NCBI RefSeq assembly: GCF_002894645.1 | Contig: NZ_NCQY01000002.1 | Coordinates: 24,848-88,847, forward strand | Direction: 5' to 3' | Length of the DNA stretch: 64,000 nucleotides | Origin: Salinibacter altiplanensis | Lineage (GTDB): Bacteria > Bacteroidota > Rhodothermia > Rhodothermales > Salinibacteraceae | Shown here: piece after piece, positions 43,071 through 52,648 of the stretch | Numbering within the stretch: the stretch's first letter is position 1 | Layout: every line of letters starts with the position of its first letter | Notes under the pieces: generated by a model | What the model saw: only the letters and a program-made list of their open reading frames with translations | Database searches by the model: none | Told to the model about the DNA's origin: nothing | Made by a program: the position numbers and the translations under genes

Positions 43071-44453
43071 ATGAGTGAGGATTCGTTCCCCGAAGACCTC
43101 CCGCCGGCCTACTTTTTGTCCCTCACCCTGGAGAACGTGCGGTGCTTCGGCCCGGAGCAGACGCTCGATCTGACAGACGAGGAGGGGCGTCCCGCGCAAT
43201 GGACGGTGTTGCTTGGGAATAATGGGACGGGGAAAACTACACTATTGGAGGCGCTTGGGGGAATCGCGACTGCCTTCGAAAAATATGGGGATGTGGAGTC
43301 TTCAGGTCAGCTTGAGAACTTGTTCTTCACCGGAATAGACTTCTTTCGGGAAGTCAGGGCTGGTGACAGAGATGCACTGGTTGGTGGAGAGTATGTCTTA
43401 GGGAGAGCTCTCCCAAGGAAAGTGCAAAGAAACCGCGAGTCCGAAAACTTCAAATTCAGAAAGAGCAGATCGAAGAGAGAGGCTGGGTTTCAGTTCGTTG
43501 ATGGAAATATTCCAAGCTCCCAAGAAACCAGAGGATTTCAGTGCCGAGGGTATGGGGCTACACGGAGGATGGACAAACGAGTCCATTACGAGAAGGAAGA
43601 AAGTACGGCAATTGGTAATCTCAGAGAGGAGGCAGCTAAATTACCGAACGTGGAAGAATGGTTGCTCCGAACGGATCACGCTGCCAAGAGCGAAAAGCCA
43701 AAAGCGAAACGCAGGTTAGAGCAGATCGAAGGGGTCTTGGCCAATCCAGAGTCTGGTATTCTTCCGGACGTAGATGATCTGCGCTTCGCAAAGCAAGAAG
43801 GTGATACATCCCCCCCACGCGTCGAATTCCACACGCTGTACGGCTGGGTCACCATCGACCAACTCAGTCTCGGCTACCGCACGATGATTGCGTGGGTCGT
43901 AGATCTGGCCTGTCGTCTGTTTGAGCACTATCCAGAGAGCGCCAATCCGCTCGCAGAGCCCGCGGTCTGTCTGGTCGACGAGATTGACCTGCATCTCCAC
44001 CCGAAATGGCAGCGGAAGATCATCGACTTCCTCTCGGACCGCTTTCCGAACACGCAGTTCATCGTCACGGCCCACAGTCCGCTCGTGGTGCAGGCGGCGC
44101 AGGATGCCAACATTGCTCTTATGAGGCGGGTCGAGGTGGAGGACGGCGACGACTACGTCGAAATTCACAACGACATGGAGCCAGTCGGCAATCTGCGGGT
44201 GGATCAGATTCTCACCAGTGACCTTTACGGATTGGAAAGCGCCCGTCCGCCGCAACTGGACGGTCTCCTGGAGGAGCGTCAGGAGATTCTCTCGTCGTCC
44301 GAACTGACCGAGGAGGACGAGAAACGACTGGACGAGATCGAGGAGGAAATTGGCGATCTACCCTCCGGAGAAACGAAAGAACAGCGAGAGGCGATGGACT
44401 TCATCAAGGATGTCGCGAATCGACTCGAAAAGGAGGGGGAAACCATCTCGTGA
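43071..44453 (+). CDS. ptuA: Septu-type defence ATPase PtuA
   Basis: 460 residues, a RecF/SMC-like ABC ATPase. Walker A Gly49-Thr56 in LLGNNGTGKTTLLEAL, the signature-like LSLGYRTMIAW, Walker B in VCLVDEIDLHLHPKWQRKI and the H-loop in FIVTAHSPLVVQ. In Septu the ATPase associates with the HNH nuclease PtuB to act against phage. The next gene encodes that nuclease, so a complete two-gene system is present. Bases ~43290-43810 (residues ~74-247) are clearly AT-richer than the flanking parts of the same gene and contain many A/T third positions. The C-terminus is acidic (LTEEDEKRLDEIEEEIG). ATG at 43071. Confidence 0.88.
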   Translation: MSEDSFPEDLPPAYFLSLTLENVRCFGPEQTLDLTDEEGRPAQWTVLLGNNGTGKTTLLEALGGIATAFEKYGDVESSGQLENLFFTGIDFFREVRAGDRDALVGGEYVLGRALPRKVQRNRESENFKFRKSRSKREAGFQFVDGNIPSSQETRGFQCRGYGATRRMDKRVHYEKEESTAIGNLREEAAKLPNVEEWLLRTDHAAKSEKPKAKRRLEQIEGVLANPESGILPDVDDLRFAKQEGDTSPPRVEFHTLYGWVTIDQLSLGYRTMIAWVVDLACRLFEHYPESANPLAEPAVCLVDEIDLHLHPKWQRKIIDFLSDRFPNTQFIVTAHSPLVVQAAQDANIALMRRVEVEDGDDYVEIHNDMEPVGNLRVDQILTSDLYGLESARPPQLDGLLEERQEILSSSELTEEDEKRLDEIEEEIGDLPSGETKEQREAMDFIKDVANRLEKEGETIS

Positions 44454-44497
44454 CGGCTGTCGGTGGCGTTGGTCTTCGAGCAGGTTTAGCGCATCTC

Positions 44498-45310
44498 ATG
44501 ATTCAGATCGAAAAACGCGACTCACCTCCGGAGATTCTTGAAACGGATGGCGTGGACGAGCGGCGGGCCCATTCGGTGTCCTACGCCCATGATCCGGAGG
44601 CTTATCAATCCGGGGAGCGGTCGTTCGAGTTCGACGACAGCATCTACGGCCACGAGTCTGTAAAGTCGGCGCTCATTGAAGCGCAGCACCGGAAATGCAG
44701 CTTCTGCGAGTCGAAAGTTACGCACGTGGCGTACGGGGACGTGGAGCACTTTCGCCCAAAATCCGGACACAGACAGCATTCGGAAGAGGCCCTTCGGCGA
44801 CCGGGCTACTACTGGCTGGCCTACGAGTGGACGAACCTGTTTCTCTGCTGTCCCCTCTGCAACCGCCGTCACAAAAACAATCTGTTTCCGCTCCGCAATC
44901 CAGAAGATCGGGCTCAGTCACACCGCGACGAGATCGAGGATGAGGAGCCCGTGTTTTTACATCCCGGACGAGAGGATCCGGAGGCGCACATCGGATTCCG
45001 GAAGGCGGTCGCGTTTGCGAAAGACGGGTCCACACGAGGACGGCGAACGATCGAGGCACTACGACTTAATCGGGAAGCGTTGATGGAGGTGCGCAGGGAC
45101 TATCTCGCCACCGCATTCAAAGAAATTCGCGTGCTCCTTCGAATGGTGGAGAGTGGAAACCTTACCTCCGAAAAAGAGACGGAAGCTCGACAGGTGCTCC
45201 GAAGACTGATGGAACAGAAGCGACAAGACGCGCAGCGCGACGATAGGCCATTTGCCTCGATGCTTTGCGATGCCCTCGAGAAGGTTGAGGCCCAGATTCC
45301 AGAAGAATAA
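44498..45310 (+). CDS. ptuB: Septu-type HNH endonuclease PtuB
   Basis: 270 residues. HNH nuclease with zinc-binding cysteines Cys67-x2-Cys70 (HRKCSFCESKV) and Cys118-x2-Cys121 (LCCPLCNRRH). The active-site His84 lies in DVEHFRPKSG, and the closing motif is RHKNNLFPL. The N-terminus MIQIEKRDSPPEIL fits the usual start of TIGR02646-like nucleases, so 44498 was chosen. A GTG at 44450 overlapping the ptuA stop (GTGA) would allow coupled translation and add 16 residues. Expected to cut nucleic acid when PtuA releases it during infection. Distinct from a retron-linked Septu since no reverse transcriptase is present. Confidence 0.88.
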   Translation: MIQIEKRDSPPEILETDGVDERRAHSVSYAHDPEAYQSGERSFEFDDSIYGHESVKSALIEAQHRKCSFCESKVTHVAYGDVEHFRPKSGHRQHSEEALRRPGYYWLAYEWTNLFLCCPLCNRRHKNNLFPLRNPEDRAQSHRDEIEDEEPVFLHPGREDPEAHIGFRKAVAFAKDGSTRGRRTIEALRLNREALMEVRRDYLATAFKEIRVLLRMVESGNLTSEKETEARQVLRRLMEQKRQDAQRDDRPFASMLCDALEKVEAQIPEE

Positions 45311-45330
45311 GGGTCCGGTGGATGTCACCG

Positions 45331-45822
45331 TCACGCCCCGGTGCTCCCTATGCGCATCCAGGTCAGCTCGTCGCAGGAGACAGCAATCCGTCCCTTCGCA
45401 TCTACGAACCGCTCGGCCCCGTCCGGAGGAACCCGGAAGAGGTCGATCGGGGCCGTCCGATCGGTCGTGCGGACGGCGCGCTCCACGGGGTCCTGCACTG
45501 CGTCCAGGGACCGATCCCACTTGCTGAAGGCGAGGTGGGTGTCGGGGTAGGCGGTCACGAGGTGCTCAGTCTTGTCCGGCCCCACGGCCCCGGCCTCGCC
45601 CCAGAACTGCGGCCGGCCCCGCCGCCGGTCCACCGCCACCACGTCGGGCTTGTACTTGTCGTCCACGTTGACCTCCACGTCCAGGTCGGGGTAGTCGGGC
45701 AGATACAGCGCCCACAGGAACGCCTTCATCCAGACGTGCTCGATGCGCTCCTGCTTGCGCTTGACGAGCACGATCTGTTCGCCGTGGGCGCGCAGCGTCA
45801 ACTTGCGGCGGAGGTGGCGCAT
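45331..45822 (-). CDS. Uncharacterised protein, weakly YaeQ/PD-(D/E)XK-like
   Basis: 163 residues, no confident family. The order YKPDVVAVD and then QFWGEAGAVGPDKTEHLVT is reminiscent of the YaeQ family and of PD-(D/E)XK nuclease cores (Asp...Glu-x-Gly). Catalytic activity is not established. It is rich in charged residues and has no membrane or signal segment. The ATG at 45822 (MRHLRRKLTLRAHGEQ) precedes the first predicted strand. Tail-to-tail with ptuB, 20 bp apart; whether it is linked to the defence system is unknown. Confidence 0.6.
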   Translation of the reverse strand: MRHLRRKLTLRAHGEQIVLVKRKQERIEHVWMKAFLWALYLPDYPDLDVEVNVDDKYKPDVVAVDRRRGRPQFWGEAGAVGPDKTEHLVTAYPDTHLAFSKWDRSLDAVQDPVERAVRTTDRTAPIDLFRVPPDGAERFVDAKGRIAVSCDELTWMRIGSTGA

Positions 45823-45912
45823 CAGCGGAAGAACAGAAGAACGAGCACCGTGTATCCGCAGGGCAGGCTCGGACCGCTTCCCCTTGGTCCCCGCGGGATT
45901 TTCGACGGCCAA

Positions 45913-46244
45913 GATACGTCTTGCAAACGATGGACTATCCTATTTAACTGATATCGCTGCGGTCTTTCGGGGTTCGCCACGCGGGATCCCCTGTACGCAT
46001 CGAAGCCTCCGATCGGGGCGGGGACTGGGCGGAAGAAGTGGGCACTGTGGTGGGCGAGATTCTGATCAGCAGGGCCATCTGCCACGAACTTCCCGACGCA
46101 CCGACGAGCGCGCCGCAGTCCGACGGGGCGAGAACGGGTCGAGGAGAGGAGAAGCAAGCCACCATCCGTGCCCCTGGAAAACGGCCGCCGGGGTTGTGCG
46201 TAAGACGTACGCACTGCCATTCCCCTTAGAGCCTCCGACCGTCT
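45913..46244. other. Gap without recognised gene before rsmB
   Basis: 332 bp. AT-richer around 45935-45960 (CTATTTAACTGATATCG), which could be a promoter for the minus-strand gene or for rsmB. No reading frame with protein-like composition was found. Confidence 0.4.
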
Positions 46245-47591
46245 ATGGACGTCACGATCGATACCGTTTCGCCTGCCCGCGTGCATGCCCTTGACCACCT
46301 TGAGCGGGTGCGGAGCGACGACGCCTTCGTCGACAAGCTGACGATTGAAGACGCCGAGGCCCGCACGCGTCGGCAGGCCCGCGAGCTGGTGGCGGGGGTC
46401 ACGCGGCAGCGCCGGTGGCTCGACTTTGTGCTGGGCGAAGCGTACCACGGCGACTACGACTCGATGGAGCACCGGCTCCAGGAGATTCTGCGGCTTGGGC
46501 TTTACGAGCTGTTGTTCCAGTCCACTCCCACCCACGCGGCGGTCGACGAGTACGTGGAGCTTGCCAAGAAGGCGCTTCGGCCCGGCGCGGGCAACCTCGT
46601 CAACGGCGTCCTGCGCACCATCGACCGCGACCGCGAGTACATTCCTACCCCCGATACGGGCGGGGACGCAGAGGACCTGGCCCTTCGCTACTCGCATCCG
46701 ACCTGGATGGTGCAGCGCTGGCTGGACCGCTTTGGGCTCGACGAGACGACCGAGCTGCTCCGGGCCAACAACCGGCGCCCCATGTACAGCGTGCGCATCA
46801 ACCCGCTGCGCACGAGCAAGGCCGAGGTGGCGGACTGGCTCGACACGCACGACGTAGTGAACGTGGACTCGCCATACCTCGACCGGCATCTGCGCCTGAA
46901 GCGCCTCCAGGCCCTCATCGAGGGCGACCTGCTCGACGACGGGCAGGTCGCGGTGCAGGACGAGAGCGCCGGCCTCGTGGTGCACCTGCTCGACCCCCAG
47001 CCCGGCGAGACGCTGATCGATGGCTGCGCCGCACCGGGTGGCAAGGCGATGCACGCGGCGGCCCGGATGGAGGGCACGGGCACGATCTACGCGGTCGACC
47101 GCGACGAGCAGCGCCTGGAGCGGGTCGAAGAGGCAGCGTCGGCCCAGGGTGTGTCCGAGATGACCGAGGTGGAGACCGCCGACCTGCGCACATGGGCCGC
47201 CCAGCCGGATCCGCCGCAGGGTGATCGGGTCCTGTTGGACGTGCCGTGCACGGGAATGGGGGTGCTGGCGAAGCGGGCCGGCCTGCGGTGGCGCCGGTCG
47301 ATGGAGGACCTGGAGGAGATGGCGGAGCTGCAGGACGAGCTCCTCAACGCGGCGGCCCAGCTCGTGCGGCCCGGCGGCCTGCTGGTCTATAGCACCTGCA
47401 CCACCGAACCCGAAGAAAATAAACGGCGCGTCGAGGCCTTCCTGGCCCGCCACGACGAGTTCACGGTCGAGCCCGCGGATGACCAGGTGCCAGACGAGAT
47501 GATTTCGGATGCGGGCTTCCTCGCGACCTTTCCCCACCGCCACCGCATGGACGGTGCCTTTGCGGCCCGGCTGCGCCGAGACGAGGCCTAG
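46245..47591 (+). CDS. rsmB: 16S rRNA (cytosine-967-C5)-methyltransferase RsmB
   Basis: 448 residues. An N-terminal NusB-like RNA-binding domain (residues ~5-140; RRQARELVAGVTRQRRWLD, LGLYELLFQSTPTHAAVDE, NLVNGVLRTI) is followed by the methyltransferase. It has the AdoMet site LIDGCAAPGGKAMHAA, the first cysteine in LLDVPCTGMGVL and the catalytic cysteine in VYSTCTTEPEEN. The domain pair and both cysteines are diagnostic for RsmB. It modifies C967 of 16S rRNA in the cytoplasm. ATG at 46245 directly precedes the NusB fold. Confidence 0.95.
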   Translation: MDVTIDTVSPARVHALDHLERVRSDDAFVDKLTIEDAEARTRRQARELVAGVTRQRRWLDFVLGEAYHGDYDSMEHRLQEILRLGLYELLFQSTPTHAAVDEYVELAKKALRPGAGNLVNGVLRTIDRDREYIPTPDTGGDAEDLALRYSHPTWMVQRWLDRFGLDETTELLRANNRRPMYSVRINPLRTSKAEVADWLDTHDVVNVDSPYLDRHLRLKRLQALIEGDLLDDGQVAVQDESAGLVVHLLDPQPGETLIDGCAAPGGKAMHAAARMEGTGTIYAVDRDEQRLERVEEAASAQGVSEMTEVETADLRTWAAQPDPPQGDRVLLDVPCTGMGVLAKRAGLRWRRSMEDLEEMAELQDELLNAAAQLVRPGGLLVYSTCTTEPEENKRRVEAFLARHDEFTVEPADDQVPDEMISDAGFLATFPHRHRMDGAFAARLRRDEA

Positions 47592-47643
47592 GTACGGCCT
47601 GGCGGTTTCGTTTTGACCTCTCCCCACATGTGCACGCTCCCCC

Positions 47644-48840
47644 ATGCCTGCACAATGGCTCGGGCGATCAGCACTGGGTCTGTTGCTGCTCGTGGCCCTT
47701 GGGGCCGGGCCTGTGCGCGGGCAGCGCATCGCCAAGTATGGGGCGGAGTTTCTGGCGGGCGGCGTGGACGCACGGGCCCTCGGAATGGGGGGAGCGTACG
47801 TGGGGCTGGCCAACGAGGTGAGCGCGGGGTACTGGAACCCGGCCGGCCTGCAGGGCCTGGCCTACCCGGAGGTCAGCTACATGCACGTGGAGCGCTTCGC
47901 CGGGGCCGTGTCGTTCGACTACGGCGGCGTCGCGATGCCGGTGACGGCCCGCTCCACAGTCGGCGTGTCGGTCTTTCGGAGCGGGGTGAACGACATCGTG
48001 AATACGCTCGCGGCCTGGAACCCGGACCGGGGCCGGCCGCTCCCTGACTACGAGAGCCGCATCACGCGCTTCTCGGCGGCTGACTGGGCGCTGTTCGTTC
48101 ACTACAGCCGCGCGGTGAGCGACCGCCTCGCGGTGGGCGTCAACTTTAAGGGAATCCACCGCTCCATCGGCGACTTCGCCAACGCCTGGGGCTACAGCAT
48201 GGACGTGGCGGCCCGCTACCGGGCCGGTCCCTACCGGGTGGGCGCCGTGATCCGTGACGTGACGACCATGCTGCAGAGCTGGAGCATCACCCCCTCGGCT
48301 TTTGAGGTCAACTGCGTCAACCCGGTCGACGAACAGCCCTTCGACGCGTGCCTGAACGAGAACGGAACCCTCATCGAAGGCAACGCGGCGCGTTACCAGG
48401 CCGTGTTCGATCAGCGCATTCCGCAGGGGGGGACAGCGCTCGTCCTGCCGGTGGCGCGGCTCGGCTCCGGGGCCGTGTGGCCGGTGGGCGACGGGCACAC
48501 GCTCACCGTGGGGCTCGATGTGGACGTGGCGGTGGACGGGCGGCGGGCCTTTGTGCCCAACGTCGGCGACGTGTCGGTTCGGCCACGGCTGGGAATGGCC
48601 TTTCGCTACGCCGGCGTGGTGGAGCTGCGGGGCGGCGTGCAGCGCCTTCAGGTGGGCACCCCCAGTGGGATGGACCTCACCCCCTCCGTCGGCGCCGGGC
48701 TCGACCTGGAGCAGGTGTCCGTCGACTTCAGCTTCGGCGACTTCGCGGGGCTCGTGGCGGACGACCTGGGCTACTCGTACCGCATCTCGGCCCAGCTTCG
48801 CCTCGAACAGCCCGGCCTGGAGCGGCCGGGGGAAGAGTGA
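47644..48840 (+). CDS. PorV/PorQ-family outer-membrane protein
   Basis: 398 residues with a signal peptide (ALGLLLLVALGAGPVRGQ). Mature start FLAGGVDARALGMGGAYVGL and AGYWNPAGLQGLAYPEVSY are hallmarks of the PorV/PorQ (UPF0164) barrels, relatives of FadL. Strands alternate along the rest. Members act in type IX secretion or as general outer-membrane channels in Bacteroidota relatives; which applies here is unknown. It follows rsmB by 52 bp on the same strand, perhaps co-transcribed. No other type IX gene is in the window. Confidence 0.85.
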   Translation: MPAQWLGRSALGLLLLVALGAGPVRGQRIAKYGAEFLAGGVDARALGMGGAYVGLANEVSAGYWNPAGLQGLAYPEVSYMHVERFAGAVSFDYGGVAMPVTARSTVGVSVFRSGVNDIVNTLAAWNPDRGRPLPDYESRITRFSAADWALFVHYSRAVSDRLAVGVNFKGIHRSIGDFANAWGYSMDVAARYRAGPYRVGAVIRDVTTMLQSWSITPSAFEVNCVNPVDEQPFDACLNENGTLIEGNAARYQAVFDQRIPQGGTALVLPVARLGSGAVWPVGDGHTLTVGLDVDVAVDGRRAFVPNVGDVSVRPRLGMAFRYAGVVELRGGVQRLQVGTPSGMDLTPSVGAGLDLEQVSVDFSFGDFAGLVADDLGYSYRISAQLRLEQPGLERPGEE

Positions 48841-49275
48841 CGGCGTCGGGCCGGCCGACAAATGAGTATCCGGTTCGGTGGCCCTCGAAAGGGACTGGTT
48901 CACGGGGGAACGTCCTGATCCGTTGAATGGGGGCGGCAGTGGAAGCCGCTACTCCCGTGCCATCACTCCATGTGACCGAAGGCAATGTGTTCTGCTACGG
49001 GTGCTGAAAAATTGCCCCCCTGGTGCCTCATCGTTCGAGGTCTCCCCCATCAGGTTAGTGGGAAAAAGCGGTTGCCGTACCCAACACACCGAGCACTTTG
49101 TTGATCGACGGTTGTCTACTCCGGAACTGGCGGTAACGCAGGCAGCGGACCGAAAAAGTCGGCGCGCCTTTCCCACCGCATTGCCTGTTTCTTTCCACCC
49201 CATCTTCACGGGCCAAAGGGACGAAGCCCCTTGAAAAAGCCGAACTTACCCGCTAGCGTATTGGCGCTCTCATGA

Positions 49276-49303
49276 TATAATCAATCTAAATAAACAAAGA
49301 TTG
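49276..49303 (+). promoter_or_regulatory. Promoter with operator-like inverted repeat upstream of the siderophore receptor
   Basis: A canonical TATAAT (49276-49281) is followed at once by CAATCT (49282-49287) and AGATTG (49298-49303), a perfect six-base inverted repeat with a 10-base AT-rich spacer. It lies 63 bp before the receptor start. An overlapping -10 element and palindrome fits repression, and iron control is likely from the gene content, but the sequence is not a standard Fur box. The remaining gap 48841-49275 shows no gene. Confidence 0.45.
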
Positions 49304-49365
49304 CCTCCCTGACGCTTTCCCCTCTCGCGCGACTTTGCTCTTCTCACGGACTCTCTTTTCTGCCG

Positions 49366-51786
49366 ATGCAGTCTCTTTCGTCGTTCTGGTGTCGTGTTCG
49401 GATCGTTGGTGCTGTTTTGATTTCTGCTGGTCTGATCAGCGGCCTCTCTATGCAGGCACACGCCCAAAAATCGACAGGAACCATTGAAGGCGTCGTGCAG
49501 ACGATGGACGAGGCACCTGCTCCTGGGGTAAACGTGGCGCTTCGGGGGACGTCTCTCGGCACCACGACGACCGAGGAGGGAGGCTATGTCATTAAAAATG
49601 TGCCGGCGGACTCCTACACGCTCGTCGTGTCCTACGTGGGACTCGAAACAAAACAGCGCGACATCATGGTGAAGGCCGGTGCGCGCACGTCGGTGTCCCC
49701 GATTACGCTGGAGGAGTCAACACAGACGTTGGAGGAGATTGTGATTGAGGGAGGAGAGCGTACCTCCTACACCCCGTCCTCAAGCCAGTACGTGGCCAAG
49801 ATGCCACTGGACGATATCGACAACCCGCAGGTGTACAACTCCGTCCCGTCGACGCTCCTCGACGATCAAGTGGCGACGAGTTTCGAGGACGTGATGACGA
49901 ACGCGCCCGGTATTTTCAAGCTGTGGGAGGCTACCGGCCGCGGGGGCGACGGTGCGGGGAGTTATTCGATTCGCGGGTTTTCCGTTCAGCCGACGATGAA
50001 AAACGGGCTTCCTGCTCTCACGAGTGGGTCCCCGGATCCCTCCAACATCGAACGGGTCGAGATTATCAAGGGCCCATCCAGTACGCTGTACGGCAGTAGC
50101 CTTATCTCCTACGGGGGACTCATCAACGTAGCGACCAAGAAGCCCCGGCACTCCTCCTTGAATGGGGAGGTCTCGTACAAAACGAAAAGCTTTGGTCTCA
50201 ACTCGATGAACATGAATCGAGTGACGGCGGATGTCAATGCGCCGGTCAGTGACGATCTCGCCCTTCGGATCAACGGGAGCTTTCACGATGAGGACAGCTT
50301 CCAGGATGCCGGTTTTCGACGGTCCTTTTTCCTGGCCCCCTCGCTGTCGTACAAGCCGACCAAGGATCTGTCCGTGCTCGTCAGTAGCGAGCTCTACACC
50401 TCGGAGCAGACCAACCCGACCATGCTGTTCATGAATCGAGCGGTGCCGCTTGAGGCCACGACGGTCGAGGAGCTCGGGTACGATCCGCAGCACTCCTTCA
50501 CCGACGACGCCGTCACGATACGCACCCCGACGTTTGGGGTCCAGACTCAGATGCAATACAAACTTAGCGAGCAGTGGGAGACACAGACAGCAGCTTCGTT
50601 CAGCTCGGCTTCCTCGGAGGGCTATTATTCATACCTATGGGATGGCCGGCGCTCCGAAAATACGTTTACTCGGTTCGTCAACGATCAGGATCAAACCACG
50701 ACTGGAATTGACGTTCAGCAGAACCTGCTCGGAGACATTTCCCTGTTCGATACGGAAAACAAGATGGTTGCGGGACTCGAATACTTCCGGAATCGAGTGT
50801 CCAACGAAAACACCGAATTTAAACCCGTTGGACAGGTAGCAGTCCCCACGTCCACACCCGGTGACTTCTCAAAGTCAGACGTTGACGCTGCGCTCAAGGA
50901 TGCCAATCGGAACGACAAGACGACCAAGCAGGCCCGGTACAGTGCCTACGCGTCAGATATCGTGCACATCATCCCGGAGTTGTCCGTAATGGCAAGCCTT
51001 CGGCTCGATCACTTCGACCAGGGGGGCGACACGTCCACGGACGAAGACGACTATACCCAGACCACCCTGTCGCCCAAGTTCGGCGTCGTCGTGCAGCCGC
51101 TTCCCGACCGGCTCTCGGTCTTCGGGAATTACATGAATGGCTTCCAAAACGTCGAGCCTCAAACGCAGAACGGACAGACGCAGACGTTCGAACCGGAGCG
51201 GGCGAACCAGTGGGAGACGGGCGTGAAGGCGAGTCTCTTCGAGGACCGGGTCGAAACAACGATCAGCTACTACGACATCACCGTGTCGAACAAGGTGCGA
51301 CCGGACCCGGATAGCCCCGATGCGAGCATCCAGGACGGTGAGGTGCGCAGCCGCGGTGTCGAGCTAAGCGCGACGGCTGCTCCCGTAGAGGGCCTTCAGC
51401 TGATTGCGGGATACAGCTATAATCACAGCAAGAACGAAAAGACTGAACAAAATGTGGAGGGGCGTCGGCCGGAAGAGGCCGGCCCCGAGCATCTCGTGAA
51501 CGGCTGGGCACACTACCGGTTGTCCAGCGGCCCACTTGATGGACTTGGGATCGGGGGTGGGGTCAACTACGCCAGCGAGAATGCTGTTCTGAATAAGGAG
51601 AGCACGGGGCGGTTCACACTGTCGTCCTACGTTGTGTTTGATGCATCGATCTCGTACGAGACCCGTCGGTACCGGGTGGATCTGAAGCTCGATAACCTGA
51701 CGGACAAGACCTACTACAAGGGGTGGACGACGATCAATCCGCAGGCGCCGCGCAGCGTGACGACGAACGTAACCTACAAGTTTTAA
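49366..51786 (+). CDS. TonB-dependent siderophore receptor with carboxypeptidase-regulatory-like domain
   Basis: 806 residues. Signal peptide (VGAVLISAGLISGLSMQAHA), a CarboxypepD_reg-like domain (residues ~35-125; GTIEGVVQTMDEAPAPGVNV, GTSLGTTTTEEGGYVIKNVP), a plug with the siderophore-type motifs (SYSIRGFSVQPTMKNGLPAL, IERVEIIKGPSSTLYGSSLI, YGGLINVATKKP), and a barrel ending in NVTYKF. The ferrichrome/coprogen-type plug suggests a ferric hydroxamate substrate, but this is uncertain. It is the first gene of a four-gene operon with two small membrane proteins and a PepSY protein. ATG at 49366. Confidence 0.92.
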   Translation: MQSLSSFWCRVRIVGAVLISAGLISGLSMQAHAQKSTGTIEGVVQTMDEAPAPGVNVALRGTSLGTTTTEEGGYVIKNVPADSYTLVVSYVGLETKQRDIMVKAGARTSVSPITLEESTQTLEEIVIEGGERTSYTPSSSQYVAKMPLDDIDNPQVYNSVPSTLLDDQVATSFEDVMTNAPGIFKLWEATGRGGDGAGSYSIRGFSVQPTMKNGLPALTSGSPDPSNIERVEIIKGPSSTLYGSSLISYGGLINVATKKPRHSSLNGEVSYKTKSFGLNSMNMNRVTADVNAPVSDDLALRINGSFHDEDSFQDAGFRRSFFLAPSLSYKPTKDLSVLVSSELYTSEQTNPTMLFMNRAVPLEATTVEELGYDPQHSFTDDAVTIRTPTFGVQTQMQYKLSEQWETQTAASFSSASSEGYYSYLWDGRRSENTFTRFVNDQDQTTTGIDVQQNLLGDISLFDTENKMVAGLEYFRNRVSNENTEFKPVGQVAVPTSTPGDFSKSDVDAALKDANRNDKTTKQARYSAYASDIVHIIPELSVMASLRLDHFDQGGDTSTDEDDYTQTTLSPKFGVVVQPLPDRLSVFGNYMNGFQNVEPQTQNGQTQTFEPERANQWETGVKASLFEDRVETTISYYDITVSNKVRPDPDSPDASIQDGEVRSRGVELSATAAPVEGLQLIAGYSYNHSKNEKTEQNVEGRRPEEAGPEHLVNGWAHYRLSSGPLDGLGIGGGVNYASENAVLNKESTGRFTLSSYVVFDASISYETRRYRVDLKLDNLTDKTYYKGWTTINPQAPRSVTTNVTYKF

Positions 51787-52011
51787 CCCATACGTTTTGG
51801 GCGGAGGTTACGTGGCAGCCCTCGAGGTTTGAGATCCTGAGCAATCTCTCAACTGGCGGGTCCCGGTCGTCCCCGAGCCGTCATTGACGATGCGTGCGGG
51901 GGAGAGCCGATCGCTTTTGCGATGGCGGGGGCGCTTCGTGCAGAAGTACAATCGTGGCGGTGTGCTCCGCTGTTGAGACTCGTTAGCCCCAAAGCAGAGG
52001 TGCCTCGCTTT

Positions 52012-52320
52012 ATGCTTGTTGCAGCGCTTGGACTAACATACCTGGGCGTAGCGCTCCTCTACGCCGCCTCCCCGACGACCGGTGCAGCTCCCATGCTGGG
52101 AACCGCGAAGTGGAGTCGTCTCGGCGGCGTGGTCGCTCTGGTGATGGGACTCGGGGGCTCTACAGGGGCAGGATCCGTAGAGACAGGCATTCTCATCTGG
52201 CTATCAACGGGCATGGCGTCCGGCTCCCTGCTTGTGATTGCTGGGCCGCTCGTTGATCGCTTTGTCCCGACCACCGGTTTTCTGGCGTTCGGAGGCGCTC
52301 TTCTCGGCCTCTTCCTGTGA
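52012..52320 (+). CDS. DUF3325-like small membrane protein
   Basis: 102 residues, three to four hydrophobic helices (LVAALGLTYLGVALLYAASP, LGGVVALVMGLGGSTGAG, GMASGSLLVIAGPLVDRF, LAFGGALLGLFL). Sequence and position between the TonB receptor and the PepSY protein fit DUF3325, which accompanies iron-siderophore genes in many Gram-negative bacteria. Function unknown. The ATG at 52012 was chosen; an upstream in-frame ATG at 51922 gives a poorly hydrophobic extension. Confidence 0.65.
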   Translation: MLVAALGLTYLGVALLYAASPTTGAAPMLGTAKWSRLGGVVALVMGLGGSTGAGSVETGILIWLSTGMASGSLLVIAGPLVDRFVPTTGFLAFGGALLGLFL

Positions 52321-52354
52321 CGCGTTTTTGTTTTGGACCCGCAACACTCCATCT

Positions 52355-52636
52355 ATGAAATACGACTGGTCGACCGCCGAGGCCTGGGGAAAGGCAGGAG
52401 CGGGACTGCTTCTCGGCACTGTGCTGTACATCGCCTTCTGTTCGTTCTGTGCCACCAGCGTCCCTGTCGCGCAGGATGTGGCCCTGGTTCTCGGTTTGTT
52501 GGGCGGCTTTCCGGTGTGGGTAGGGGGCATCTACTACGCTGTGCTCTCACAAACGGTCGTGCGGGCCTGGCTCGTGCTGGGGGCCGCCATTGGGCTTCTG
52601 GCCGGTGCCGTCCTCTATGCTCAGTTCATTGCATAA
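52355..52636 (+). CDS. DUF3649-like small membrane protein
   Basis: 93 residues with three hydrophobic helices: WGKAGAGLLLGTVLYIAFCS, VALVLGLLGGFPVWVGGIYY and AWLVLGAAIGLLAGAVLYAQ. Layout fits DUF3649, which sits beside DUF3325 and PepSY genes in iron operons. Separation from the previous gene is 34 bp and from the PepSY gene 12 bp. Function unknown; probably a helper of the PepSY protein in the inner membrane. Confidence 0.65.
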   Translation: MKYDWSTAEAWGKAGAGLLLGTVLYIAFCSFCATSVPVAQDVALVLGLLGGFPVWVGGIYYAVLSQTVVRAWLVLGAAIGLLAGAVLYAQFIA

Positions 52637-52648
52637 CTTCCCTCTGCC

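Noticed and set aside
48900..49100. Second riboswitch-like region before the siderophore receptor
   Set aside because: Some short CG-rich blocks resemble aptamer pieces but the conserved cobalamin or other boxes are not present in order.
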